A stretch of DNA of 37,818 nt from an uncultured Treponema sp. (GTDB lineage: Bacteria; Spirochaetota; Spirochaetia; Treponematales; Treponemataceae). The position numbers were made by a program, and so were the translations under genes. The stretch lies in the NCBI GenBank assembly GCA_946410085.1, contig CAMJZA010000032.1, positions 1-37,818 on the forward strand, read 5' to 3'. Positions 21,864 to 31,100 of the stretch are shown piece by piece; the first letter of the stretch is position 1; each line of letters opens with the position of its first letter. The notes beneath the pieces are model-generated. The model searched no databases, was not told the DNA's origin, and saw only the letters and a list, made by a program, of their open reading frames with translations.

Positions 21864-24539
21864 TTATCCCTCAAAATAAGTATCTTTTAATGACAATAGT
21901 TTGATATTTTTCTCTAACGTTTTCGTAAACCTGCCCTTGTCCCCGTCGTTTCCGCCGCTTTTCTGTCCGTATGTGCTGCCGGTAAAGGATACGGTCTTTT
22001 TCCTGCCGGGAATGAGGGTGAACATGTTGTCGGAGAAAAAGCCCTTCGTACCGGGGAGATCAACTGCAACGTAGAAGGCCGGCTTGTCGCTCGTCAGGGA
22101 AATCTGTCCGGACGGGAGGATCTCGGCCTGTATGCTGGCTTTTTGGAGGGGGCAGCGCTTCCACCGTTCCAGAAAGAGCGTGTCATCCGCTTCCGTCATG
22201 CAGGAGTCCGACCGGGCCGTCATGCGCGCGTACAGGAAGCAGTCCTCCGTGCCTGTTCCTTCCGGCAGGATGCCCCGTATCTCATCCATGCTCATGCTCC
22301 AGACGCATTTCACTTCGTCGCATCCCATCTCCAGCTGTCCCGCTTCCCTGCTGAACAGGAGCTTTCCGTCCAGGCCGAACGCCTCTATGGTCACGTCCGC
22401 CGTTATTTTCTCCGCCCCCTCGTTTATGACGCAGGCGCAGGCCGTGTCATCTTTCTTGAACAGGGAGAGGCAGACCGGGGCGAAGAACTTCCTGGCCGCG
22501 TAGTGGGCGAGTTTCCATTTTCCTGAGTATTCCAGGGAGGACCAGGACGTGACCGGCCATACGTCGTTCAGCTGCCAGTAGATGGCTCCCATGCAGTGCG
22601 GCCTCAGGCTCCGCCAGTACTGGACGGCGGTCTTGAGCGCGAGGGCCTGCTGCAGCTGGCTCAGGTACAGGACGGACTCCATTATGGCTCCGGCGGGGGC
22701 ACAGTCCGGCCCTTGGTCTGCCGGGCCTGACGTGGGGAAGCGGAAGTAGCGGGAGAAATTCTCCAGTATGATGGAATTCCCGCTGGGAGACCGCTGGTGG
22801 TATTCCATGACCGGCTCGCTCAGGTTCACGTGCTTCCTGTCCGTGAACTCAAGCAGGCCTTCCATTGAGGGAAAGCTCTCGTAGCCGAACTCGCTGACGA
22901 AGCGCGGCTTTATGGACATGTACTTTTCCATGTCCTCCTTGCCGTGCCAGACGCTCCAGAAATGCATGTCCCCCTGGCTGTCGTCCAGCCAGTTGTCGGC
23001 AAAAGCGTTCTCTCCGCCTCCCGCACAGGGCGAGCTGGGCCACCAGCTCCTCGTCGGGTCGCACCTCCTGACAGTCCTTTCCACCGTGCCGTGGTTCAGT
23101 CTGTCGTAGTCCAGCAGGTAGAGGTCCCGGTTCTGCCTGCTCTCTTCGTACCAGCCGAGTGCACCCAGGTTCTCGTTGTTGCCGCACCAGACCGCGAGGC
23201 TCGGATGGTACTGCAGGCGGTATACGTTGTCCTCAAGCTCTTTCTCCACGCTTGCAAGGAAATCCCCGCTTGCGGGGTACAGGGAGCAGGCGAAGGCGCA
23301 GTCCTGCCAGACTATGATTCCAAGCTCGTCACATATACCGTAGCACAGGTCGCTCTCATACTGGCCGCCTCCCCAGAATCTCAGGCAGTTCATGTTTGCC
23401 CGGACGGAGCTTTCCAGGAAGTAGCGGTACCGTTCTTCCGTCCAGCGGGAGGGCAGGGCATCCACGGGGACAAAGTTGGATCCCTTGGCGAACAGGGGCC
23501 TGCCGTTCAGCTCAAAGTATATGCCCAGTCCCGGCTTGTCCCCCGCTTCTTTTACCGTACGGAGCAGGAGCTGCCTGAAGCCGATTTTGCGTTCCAGGGC
23601 CGCGCCGTCACCGCTTTGTATGCTGAGCGTGTACAGTTCGTTGACTTTAGGCGGTTCTCCTTCCGGGACCCCGCATCCGTTAAGCTGGTCTGCGCTCTTC
23701 CAGAGTACCGGGGACTGCACGTCCATGGTGAAACACACCTCTCCGTCCCCGGCCGGAAGGCATGCCGGTATGTCCCGGTGTATTTCCAGTCCGTTCCCGG
23801 ACAGCGCCACATGGAATTTCTTTTCGCCCTCAAGCTCGGCATGGCAGCGGATGCAGGCACTCAGCCGCCACGTTCCCGTCCATCCTTCCGCGTGCAGGGG
23901 TTCCGTCTGTACCGAAAGCGACTTCAAGAGGATGTCCGGAACTTCCTCGATGTAGATGTCCCCGTATATGCCGCTCGTCATGAGGCAGGGACCCCAGTCC
24001 CAGCCGGCGGAGCACTGGATCCTGCGCACTAGGTTCCTGTGCGGGGAGACGACATCGTACTGCGTGAAGGGAATGGGGTAGGGGAGGGACTGTGCGAGCC
24101 TTACGGCTTCGTTTTCGGCGGATGCGAAATACAGTTCTATCTCGTTCTCCCCGTCTTTCAGGTAAGCGGAGATCTCGAATCTCCAGATGCGGAAGTAGTT
24201 GTCGCCTTTTCCGGCCTCCCTGCCGTTTATCCTGAGCGTGAAAAATGTGTCTGCCCGTTCGATGGTAAGGTAGCATGCCCTGTTTGAGGGGGCTTTGTTC
24301 CAGTGAAAGGACTTCCGTATAATCCAGTCTGCGCGTCCAGCCCAGAGGGCCTCCTGCTCGTTGAATGCGTAGTAGGGATCTTTCATGAGTCCCGCCTGAA
24401 TCAGGGCGCTGTAGTTGTCGCCGGGGATTGCCATGCTGACGGAAGGAAAATCCTGCCTGCAGTCCGCAGAAGCCTGCGCTGCAGCGGAAGCCGATGCCTG
24501 TGTCAGTGTCCATTGTCCACGAAGGGAAAGTCGTTTCAT
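21864..24539 (-). CDS. Beta-mannosidase (GH2)
   Basis: Exo-acting beta-mannosidase releasing mannose from the ends of manno-oligosaccharides. 891 aa with the GH2 layout: sugar-binding jelly roll (about 1-190), immunoglobulin-like domain, TIM barrel (about 330-690) and C-terminal beta domains. Acid/base Glu456 in WCGNNE and nucleophile Glu550 in FVSEFGYES are present, and CSAGWDWGP is typical of the mannosidase branch of GH2. There is no signal peptide, so it acts on imported oligosaccharides. ATG 24539 follows GGAGG with a 10-bp spacing. No sugar transporter is adjacent. Confidence 0.92.
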   Translation of the reverse strand: MKRLSLRGQWTLTQASASAAAQASADCRQDFPSVSMAIPGDNYSALIQAGLMKDPYYAFNEQEALWAGRADWIIRKSFHWNKAPSNRACYLTIERADTFFTLRINGREAGKGDNYFRIWRFEISAYLKDGENEIELYFASAENEAVRLAQSLPYPIPFTQYDVVSPHRNLVRRIQCSAGWDWGPCLMTSGIYGDIYIEEVPDILLKSLSVQTEPLHAEGWTGTWRLSACIRCHAELEGEKKFHVALSGNGLEIHRDIPACLPAGDGEVCFTMDVQSPVLWKSADQLNGCGVPEGEPPKVNELYTLSIQSGDGAALERKIGFRQLLLRTVKEAGDKPGLGIYFELNGRPLFAKGSNFVPVDALPSRWTEERYRYFLESSVRANMNCLRFWGGGQYESDLCYGICDELGIIVWQDCAFACSLYPASGDFLASVEKELEDNVYRLQYHPSLAVWCGNNENLGALGWYEESRQNRDLYLLDYDRLNHGTVERTVRRCDPTRSWWPSSPCAGGGENAFADNWLDDSQGDMHFWSVWHGKEDMEKYMSIKPRFVSEFGYESFPSMEGLLEFTDRKHVNLSEPVMEYHQRSPSGNSIILENFSRYFRFPTSGPADQGPDCAPAGAIMESVLYLSQLQQALALKTAVQYWRSLRPHCMGAIYWQLNDVWPVTSWSSLEYSGKWKLAHYAARKFFAPVCLSLFKKDDTACACVINEGAEKITADVTIEAFGLDGKLLFSREAGQLEMGCDEVKCVWSMSMDEIRGILPEGTGTEDCFLYARMTARSDSCMTEADDTLFLERWKRCPLQKASIQAEILPSGQISLTSDKPAFYVAVDLPGTKGFFSDNMFTLIPGRKKTVSFTGSTYGQKSGGNDGDKGRFTKTLEKNIKLLSLKDTYFEG

Positions 24540-24563
24540 AAAATGTGCTACCTCCGGGGAATC

Positions 24564-24592
24564 ATTGTACGATATGGAAGAAATAAAGCAAA
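24564..24592 (-). promoter_or_regulatory. Promoter of the beta-mannosidase gene
   Basis: Minus-strand TTTGCT (24592-24587), 17 bp, TACAAT (24569-24564). The -35 is weak, consistent with a regulated promoter. Confidence 0.45.
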
Positions 24593-24611
24593 TTTAAAAA
24601 GTTTTTTACCT

Positions 24612-24641
24612 AAAAAAAAAGCACCGCCAGAGCGGTGCTTT
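24612..24641 (-). terminator. Terminator of the FecR-domain gene
   Basis: AAAGCACCGC (24618-24627), loop CAGA, GCGGTGCTTT (24632-24641), perfect 10-bp stem; on the minus strand followed by nine T. Confidence 0.92.
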
Positions 24642-24667
24642 CGATTGTGCCTTTCGGTCTGCAGCGG

Positions 24668-25507
24668 TTAGTCGGCAGCCCGTGTCGGCGTAATGGTGAT
24701 GCCGGTATAGGATGTCGTATTGACGACTTCCGTACCTTCCGGCGTGGGCAGGGAACCGCCGGTTGCAACGCCGCTGGCGACAACCGTCTTTTCTGCCAGA
24801 TCCGCACTGTCGCCGGGAAGCGAATACGCATCCGCGAAGCGCTGGTTGATCGGATTGTCCATGGACGCAGTTCCGTTGGTAATCGTGATGCGCTGACCTG
24901 CGAATACCGGGATAAGACCGCCACCGACGTCCTTTGTCTGCGAGAAGCCGGTCAGTGCCTTTCCATCGGAGATGAAGTACTGGTCGCTGCCGCCTTCAAC
25001 GTTCTCACGGGTCTCTCCGCCGCTCATACCGACGAGACCTTCGGTAACAACGGTTTCACCTCCTGCGTAGCTGTCGAATGCAGTTCCGCGGACAGAAGCC
25101 GTTGATGCCGGCGTATGAACCTTGAAGTCATTCAGGTTCTTGCTCGTCGAATTAACCTTGAACGATGCTTTTCCCGTATCGATATAGACGGTCGTCTTCG
25201 TAACGTTCTTGTCCGTTCCTTCTACATCCTTGCGGGTGAGCTGCTCGACAGACATCCTCGTGAGCGGAGCTATCGTGCAGACGGACTCACCCAGGTTGAG
25301 CGTCGCATTTGAGTTGAATCCGGTGGAGATAATGGCACCTTCCTCAACAAGGTCGCCCTTGCTGAGGTCAATCCACTCGCTGGATCCCTTGTTCTGTACC
25401 TGCACCTTTCCGGTGACAGAAGTGACCTTCGCATCAAACGCAAACGCGGAGACAGCTCCGCAGGCTGCGATGGCCAGACCAATAAGGCATTTGAAGTTCT
25501 TCTTCAT
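24668..25507 (-). CDS. Secreted FecR-domain protein
   Basis: 279 aa with a signal peptide (MKKNFKCLIGLAIAACGAVSAFA) and no membrane anchor afterwards, so periplasmic or surface located. The FecR domain runs from about residue 27 to 180: VTSVTGKVQVQNKG, then WIDLSKGDLVEEGAIISTG (read by eye), NATLNLGE, and VHTPASTASVRGTAFD, the last being the clearest FecR signature. The tail is Thr-rich and less ordered. No FecI sigma factor or TonB receptor is near, unlike iron-citrate systems. In treponemes a FecR-domain protein near a CHASE2 cyclase is, as I recall, the relative of the fibronectin-binding Tp0483. ATG 25507 has AGGAGG; it has its own promoter and terminator. Confidence 0.85.
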   Translation of the reverse strand: MKKNFKCLIGLAIAACGAVSAFAFDAKVTSVTGKVQVQNKGSSEWIDLSKGDLVEEGAIISTGFNSNATLNLGESVCTIAPLTRMSVEQLTRKDVEGTDKNVTKTTVYIDTGKASFKVNSTSKNLNDFKVHTPASTASVRGTAFDSYAGGETVVTEGLVGMSGGETRENVEGGSDQYFISDGKALTGFSQTKDVGGGLIPVFAGQRITITNGTASMDNPINQRFADAYSLPGDSADLAEKTVVASGVATGGSLPTPEGTEVVNTTSYTGITITPTRAAD

Positions 25508-25561
25508 AATGATACCTCCTGTTTTTTAAAGGTATTCCCTCATAAAGAGCATTCCCGCTTA

Positions 25562-25590
25562 ACTATCTCACAGGTCGGCCCAAAAGTCAA
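25562..25590 (-). promoter_or_regulatory. Promoter of the FecR-domain gene
   Basis: Minus-strand TTGACT (25590-25585), 17 bp, GATAGT (25567-25562). Start expected near 25555, leader about 48 nt. Confidence 0.5.
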
Positions 25591-25631
25591 GAAAAACCTT
25601 CGTTTTTACCACTTTTTTCTGCAGGAAGCCC

Positions 25632-25653
25632 TCAGAAAAGCGCACTTTTCTGA
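25632..25653. other. Perfect 9-bp hairpin between the FecR and barrel genes
   Basis: TCAGAAAAG (25632-25640), loop CGCA, CTTTTCTGA (25645-25653). Neither strand has a T-run after it. The surrounding 276-bp gap (25508-25783) contains no supported gene; this hairpin may end the barrel transcript or stabilise its 3' end. Confidence 0.5.
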
Positions 25654-25783
25654 ATGCCCTTCTATAGTAAGCCTGTATCCGGCAGACTCGTTCCAGATAC
25701 AAAACAAACCAGTACAGAATTCGGTACAGGTAACCTCTTTCTTGACACGTTCCTTCTGAAAAACGGACCCCGGAACGAAGGAA

Positions 25784-27142
25784 TCAGAATGAGAATACGG
25801 CGGTAACCGTTGCGCCCGTGTTGTCGTAGTAGGTGTCCTTATCCGCAAGGAAGCGGTAGGCCTTCACCTGGAACTGGAAATCTGAGGTACATTGGAGCTT
25901 TATCTCGGTGTAGCACTGCCAGCCCTCGTAATCAACGATATTTTCCTCATAACTGAAGAGCTGGTCGGCTCCCAGGGTTACGAGGAACTCCTTGATCGGC
26001 TTAAAGCTCACGGAAAGGCCGTACTTTACTGCCGCAGAATGTTCCGGGCTGAAGCGCATGTAGGAAATAGGTGTGCTCGTAAAGCCGTAGAAGGGGGCGT
26101 ACATGCCGTTGTTGCCCGAAGCGTAGGTCAATGCGCCGGAGAGGGCAAGGGAATGGAAGTTCGTAAAATAGGTAATGTTCAGCTTACTGAGGTTCGACAG
26201 CCTGTTGAAGGAAGATGACTTGTTTGACTCGCCGTCTCCGTAGGTGGCAAATGTCGTCGAGATGTTATATACGAAATCTGAGTAGATGAAGGGGCCGTAC
26301 ATGCCGCAGGTGAGGTAAAAACGGTCAAACTGGTCTTCAATCTTGCTCGGTCCTTCCGTCCCGACAGCAACGCTTGCTTCTATATAAGGGGTCTGGTTGG
26401 CAAAGAGGTAGGGGAAGGTGAGGTTTGCCGATGAAACAACATAGGGATCTGCCCAGGTAAACAGCTGTTCGCCGATCTCGCTCACGTACAGGCTTGTGTG
26501 GCGGTCGTCCTTTATCCGGGCCCGGTAGATGTTGTACAGGCTGTTGGAATAGAGCGCCCGCCAGTAGTTCTTGCCGGAGGAGTTGATCATCAGCGTGTTC
26601 TTCGAGTTCAGGAGGCCCGTATAACCGGCGTATGCACCGAACTGCACGTGTGATCCGTTGAAGCCGACGTACATGCCGTCTATCTTCTGGTTGATGATGG
26701 TCGACGTCTTGTCGGCAACGTTGAAGCGTCCGGCAGAAAGGACAAAGCCGCCGTTTTCGTCAACGCTGTTGTAATAGTAGCGGAGCAGGTCTACGTCTGC
26801 GACGAGACTGATGCCGGGATACTCGTCAGAGCTGTTTTCCTGGGAGTATTTCAGTGACCCCTGGCCCGCGAGCCCGAAGGTGCCGTCCTCGATGAAGGGC
26901 ATGTCAAACCAGCCGACCAGTTTTCCGGTAAAGAGGTGGTGGGCACTCCACCAGCCCGGTTCCAGAAAGGTGGAGAACAGGTTTGTATTTTCATCGTATT
27001 CCCACTTGTCATACCGTCCGCTGCCGTTTCCCGCAGCTCCGCCGGAAACAAGAACCTGACCGCCCGCCTCAAATGCTGAGAGCGGAGCCATGAGGAGGGA
27101 GGAAAACAGCGCCGTCAGCAGGAATTTACCAGTACTTTTCAT
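25784..27142 (-). CDS. Predicted outer-membrane beta-barrel protein
   Basis: 452 aa, family not recognised. A signal peptide (MKSTGKFLLTALFSSLLMAPLSAFE) is followed by many alternating hydrophobic/polar strands rich in Tyr, Ser, Asn and Gly, and the protein ends in Phe (TVTAVFSF), the usual C-terminal signature of outer-membrane barrels recognised by BamA. It overlaps the upstream small secreted-protein gene by 17 bp and has GAGGAAG 9 bp before ATG 27142, so the two are coupled. It lies between that gene and the FecR gene, and its product may be the outer-membrane part of the same system. A transport role would fit as well. Confidence 0.8.
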   Translation of the reverse strand: MKSTGKFLLTALFSSLLMAPLSAFEAGGQVLVSGGAAGNGSGRYDKWEYDENTNLFSTFLEPGWWSAHHLFTGKLVGWFDMPFIEDGTFGLAGQGSLKYSQENSSDEYPGISLVADVDLLRYYYNSVDENGGFVLSAGRFNVADKTSTIINQKIDGMYVGFNGSHVQFGAYAGYTGLLNSKNTLMINSSGKNYWRALYSNSLYNIYRARIKDDRHTSLYVSEIGEQLFTWADPYVVSSANLTFPYLFANQTPYIEASVAVGTEGPSKIEDQFDRFYLTCGMYGPFIYSDFVYNISTTFATYGDGESNKSSSFNRLSNLSKLNITYFTNFHSLALSGALTYASGNNGMYAPFYGFTSTPISYMRFSPEHSAAVKYGLSVSFKPIKEFLVTLGADQLFSYEENIVDYEGWQCYTEIKLQCTSDFQFQVKAYRFLADKDTYYDNTGATVTAVFSF

Positions 27143-27641
27143 GCTGTTTTTCTTCCTCTATGATTGCGTTTCTGAGTTCCCGTTCATGTGCATCCCGGTC
27201 GTGGTGCTCAATGCAGCGTGTTATGATATTGAGTGCTTCATAGCCTGACAGGAGCTTTTCCCGCGTATATGTTGCGGGAATATAGTTGAATGCCTTCATC
27301 TCCTTCCAGGCATAGTAGGGATTCTTGAAAAGGCAGTAGTTAATGCTGTCGATGACATACCAGGCACCGCAGCAGATGTTGCAGAGGTTTGCAAGGGGGA
27401 TGGCCGCATCCGCTTTACCCATGTGCTTTGCCTTGACGATTTTATTGTCGATAAGGGATTCTATCGCTTCTTCGTTGCTGGCATCATCACTGACGAGACC
27501 AAGGTAACTTGCTGCGAGGTAACTTATCTGACCGTAGGTAACGGTTTCCGAGTTCAATGTATCTGTTAGCCGGTCCGCTGACTGCGCCCAGGAACTCACG
27601 CCCAGCATGCACAGCAACCCGATCAGTAATCCTTTCCTCAT
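27126..27641 (-). CDS. Small secreted protein, cysteine-containing, unknown function
   Basis: 171 aa from ATG 27641; a GTG at 27671 would add ten residues before the signal peptide and is less likely. The signal peptide is MRKGLLIGLLCMLGVSSWAQS. The mature part is helical, with a cysteine cluster (LCNICCGAWY, then NYC) and a His/charge-rich tail (CIEHHDRDAHE to the end QHEKYW). No family is recognised. It is the first gene of a unit with the outer-membrane barrel, whose start lies inside its last codons, and is driven by a good promoter at 27681-27709. Cysteines and histidines could suggest metal or disulfide roles; this is only a suggestion. Confidence 0.75.
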   Translation of the reverse strand: MRKGLLIGLLCMLGVSSWAQSADRLTDTLNSETVTYGQISYLAASYLGLVSDDASNEEAIESLIDNKIVKAKHMGKADAAIPLANLCNICCGAWYVIDSINYCLFKNPYYAWKEMKAFNYIPATYTREKLLSGYEALNIITRCIEHHDRDAHERELRNAIIEEEKQHEKYW

Positions 27642-27680
27642 ACTCGTGCGCTCACTTTTTTCACTCCACACCCAATCTTT

Positions 27681-27709
27681 ATTCTAGCAAATACTCTTAT
27701 GAAATGCAA
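27681..27709 (-). promoter_or_regulatory. Promoter of the small-protein/barrel operon
   Basis: Minus-strand TTGCAT (27709-27704), 17 bp, TAGAAT (27686-27681), same -10 as the GH94 promoter. Start expected near 27674. Confidence 0.7.
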
Positions 27710-27844
27710 TATTCTTTTTGACGAAAAATCCCTTTTCTTTTTGTTCCTTAAATCAGGCTGTCCGTCCCTGAAAGCCTTCCTTTTTCATGGAGCCTTCATG
27801 AAATCTTCCATAATTTTCCGTACATCATGCAAAATCATGCCGCT

Positions 27845-27970
27845 GAGCCAGTTGCAAAAGTCGGTTACTTTTGCACTGGCTCACGAGGGCCTCATCGCAC
27901 TTCGTGCAATTGCGGCCCTCGCAGGTGAATTTTGTCCAGTTTCAAAAGTCCGTCTGGACTTTTGAAACTG
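27845..27970. repeat. Three consecutive palindromes in the divergent intergenic region
   Basis: Hairpin A: GAGCCAGTTGCAAAAGT (27845-27861) with ACTTTTGCACTGGCTC (27867-27882), one bulged base. Hairpin B: CGAGGGCC (27884-27891) with GGCCCTCG (27914-27921), enclosing GCAC-TTC-GTGC. Hairpin C: CAGTTTCAAAAGTCC (27937-27951) with GGACTTTTGAAACTG (27956-27970), 15 perfect pairs around GTCT. The arms of A and C are alike (CCAGTT-CAAAAGT). The rest of the 549-bp gap 27642-28190 holds promoters but no supported gene. Confidence 0.85.
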
Positions 27971-28153
27971 CCTCCGCGCTATCCCGCAATGACCTTACCG
28001 GGAATCGTAAAAGCATTCCGGGTACATTCCGTAAAAATGCCCCTTTCTGCTCCGGATTCTCGGCTTTATGCTTTATTTTATTGCCTTTATAAAGTATACT
28101 GTATGCTGCACTGTACTGTTCTATACACTGTATCCTGCCGCTTACCGGCACGG

Positions 28154-28159
28154 TATACT
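28154..28159 (+). promoter_or_regulatory. Probable -10 element of the cyclase gene
   Basis: TATACT at 28154-28159, 31 bp before the TTG start, without a convincing -35. Upstream, 28090-28140 has further TATACT/TATACA boxes and repeated (C/T)ACTGTA words, which may be activator or repressor sites. Confidence 0.35.
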
Positions 28160-28190
28160 GGCACAGAGAAAAACATAAACGGAGTTTGTT

Positions 28191-31100
28191 TTGAAAAAGG
28201 AAGAAAAAAAGAAAAAAGTGAAGTCCGAAAAGCCTGCAAATAAAAAGAAAAAGAAGGTGAAGAGTGCCCTCTCCAAGGTTTCGTCCGGGAACAAGGGCTT
28301 CTTCCAGAAGCGCATGGACCTGTTTGTGCCTTTTATCATCGGTGCAGTCTGTGTCCTGCTCGCCGTCTGGAACGTCTTTGAACGCTTTGAGTTCCGTGTG
28401 TACGATATGGAGCTGAATGCCGGACGGCCGATTGAAACGGCGGATGAAATCCTGCTCATAGACATTGACGACCTTTCCATCGATGACGTCGGTGTGTGGC
28501 CCTGGAGCCGCGACATCGTGGGTGACATCCTGATCCGCATGAAGGAATTCGGGGCGACCGACATCGTATTCGATATTGAGTACCTGCAGAAGTCAGGTAT
28601 GGCGCTCGTTTCCAATGCGGACAGCCTGGTGAACGAGTCACTTGAGACGGCCCGGCAGAACCTCGGTTCCCTCATGGGCCAGTTTGCCGATGCCGCTTCT
28701 TCGGGCATGTACTCTCCCGAAGAGCTTGCGGAGATTTCCAGCCAGATGGGCGAGTATGTCGGCGCTTCGCTTGAGGGCGTCAGGGAGGCGACCGCTTCCA
28801 TTGCCCGCGACAACGACGAGTATCTTGCCCGAGCCCTCCAGTTCTTCGGCAATTCCTGGATGACCGTGAATGTGGGCATGTCATACGATCTGGATACGCC
28901 CGACAGCCTGCCGGACTCGGAGGTGAACGAAGAGTACCGCCAGTTCATCGATGCCCGCAACTGGGCTGCGGACCATCTTCTGCTGACGGACCTGCTGAAT
29001 GATCCCGACGGCTTCATCGAGGCGGGAAACCAGGCCTCCATGCTGGAGCAGCAGTCCTACCGCGGCTTCTATCCCGCCCGCTATGTCTTCCTCAAGGCTG
29101 CGAAGGGGGCGGGTGCCACGAACGTTATCGTTGACAGCGACGGAAGCCGCCGCCGCATCGAGCTCTTCCATCATCTGGATCCCGCCAAGAAGTTCTTCTG
29201 GGTAAAAGAGGGGGAGACCTGGCAGCCCCATGAGGCGGACAAAGACTACTATGTGGGCCAGCTTGCGCTGCGGCCGCTTCTGAACTATCTGGACGTCCAG
29301 TCCGTGGAGCGCCGGCAGTACAGCTGCATCCTGCGCGGGGCAAAGCTGCCTTCCCGGGATAAGCGGGTGGACATCCGCATTCCGCTGGACGACAAGGGCC
29401 GCATGCTCGTCAACTGGTCACATGAGCTGTACGACAAGTCCTTCAAGGAGCATGTGTCGGCGGCGTACGTCTACGAGCTTGACCGGGCCGAAGAGCGGAT
29501 TTCCCAGAACCTGAGCAACGTCACGAGGATCCGCATGACCGATGAAGAAGGCTGGGATCTTCCTTATTATACCGCCGCGAGCGAGATTCTTGAGGAATAC
29601 CGGCAGATCGGTGAGATGAAGTCCGCCATGCTGCACAGCTGTCAGGGCTACGGTGATGACGGCAGTCCGATCGGCGGCGGCATAGCAGCAGAGGACTACG
29701 ACAACTACTTTGCCCTCAGGCAGGACTTCTACGGCAAGGTCGGCCAGTACGTTGATGCCGGCTTCAAGGACGGCGTCCTTTCCCTCCTTGCCTCGCTGGA
29801 TGACGGCAGCAACTCGGACAGCATCCGGGAGCTTTCGGACGAGATGGGCGCTGCCTTTGACGGACTTGCGACCGACTATAAGACCTTCATGAGCTATTAC
29901 GAAGGGCTTGCTGCCAAGTTCAAGGGTTCCTTCTGTTTCATCGGAAACACGGCAACCTCTTCAACCGATCTGGGAGTCACCCCCTTCGAGCGCCGCTACC
30001 CCAACCTGGGAACGCATGCCAACGTCATGAACACGATCCTGCAGCAGGATTTCATAACCCCCCTGCCGGTCTGGCTGGGACTGGGCTTTGCCTTCATCTG
30101 CGCCTTCCTGATCAGCTTCTACAACCGGAACAAGTCCAACGGCCGCAAGAATGTGTACGGTTTGTTCTATATTATGCTTCCGATTGCGGTGATGATTGCC
30201 CTGATGTACTTCTTCCGGATTTACATCCCGCTCTTCCTCCCCAGCCTCTTCCTGCTCGTTACCTACATCGTGCAGGCAATCATCAACTTCATCGCGGTTT
30301 CCCGCGACCGGAACACCCTGCGGCGCGGATTTGATGCCTACGTTTCCCCGGAAGTCGTCAGCCAGATCGTCAAGGACCCCAGCCACCTGTCATTGGGAGG
30401 CGCAAACAAGAACATCACCGCCCTCTTCTCCGACGTCAAGTCCTTCTCGGGCTTTACCGAGATGATCAACAACGAGGAAGGCGAGGAGAACGGTGCTGTC
30501 CGCCTGGTCGAAATCCTGAACGTGTACCTTGGCTTGCTGAGCGACGCCATAATGGACAACCGGGGTACGATAGACAAGTACGTCGGTGACGAAATCGTTT
30601 CCTTCTTCGGTGCGCCGATCGATGACGAGTACAACGCGTTCAATGCCTGCGTCGCCGGAATCCGCATGAAGCAGGCGGAGGACGTCTACAACCAGAAGCA
30701 CTTCTACACCGACCACGACATCCCCGCCCCCCTGCTTTCCCGCGTCGGACTGAACACCGGCTACATGGTCGTCGGCAACATGGGAACGGAAAAAAAGCTG
30801 AACTACACGATCATGGGCAACAACGTCAACCTTGCCTCCCGTCTGGAAGGAACCAACAAGGCCTACGGCTCCTGGATCATGTGCTCGGAGTCCACCTGGA
30901 ACGCCGCCGACAAGGGAGAAAAGCAGGGCCTGCTCCTGTCCCGCTGCTTTGACTGCGTCCAGGTCATCAACGTCAAGAAACCGGTCCAGCTCTACAATAT
31001 TCTGGGCCTCAAGTCCGAACTGCCTGCCGAACAGATAGAGGCGGCGCAGATTTTCAACGAGGGAATGAGGCTCTACCTGAACGGGCGCGACACTCCCGAG

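Noticed and set aside
22944..24032. Long plus-strand ORF (362 codons) opposite the beta-mannosidase
   Set aside because: Antisense shadow; the minus-strand GH2 protein has all its motifs.
27669..27671. GTG 27671 as start of the small secreted protein
   Set aside because: It would place ten polar residues before a clear signal peptide; ATG 27641 begins the signal peptide directly.
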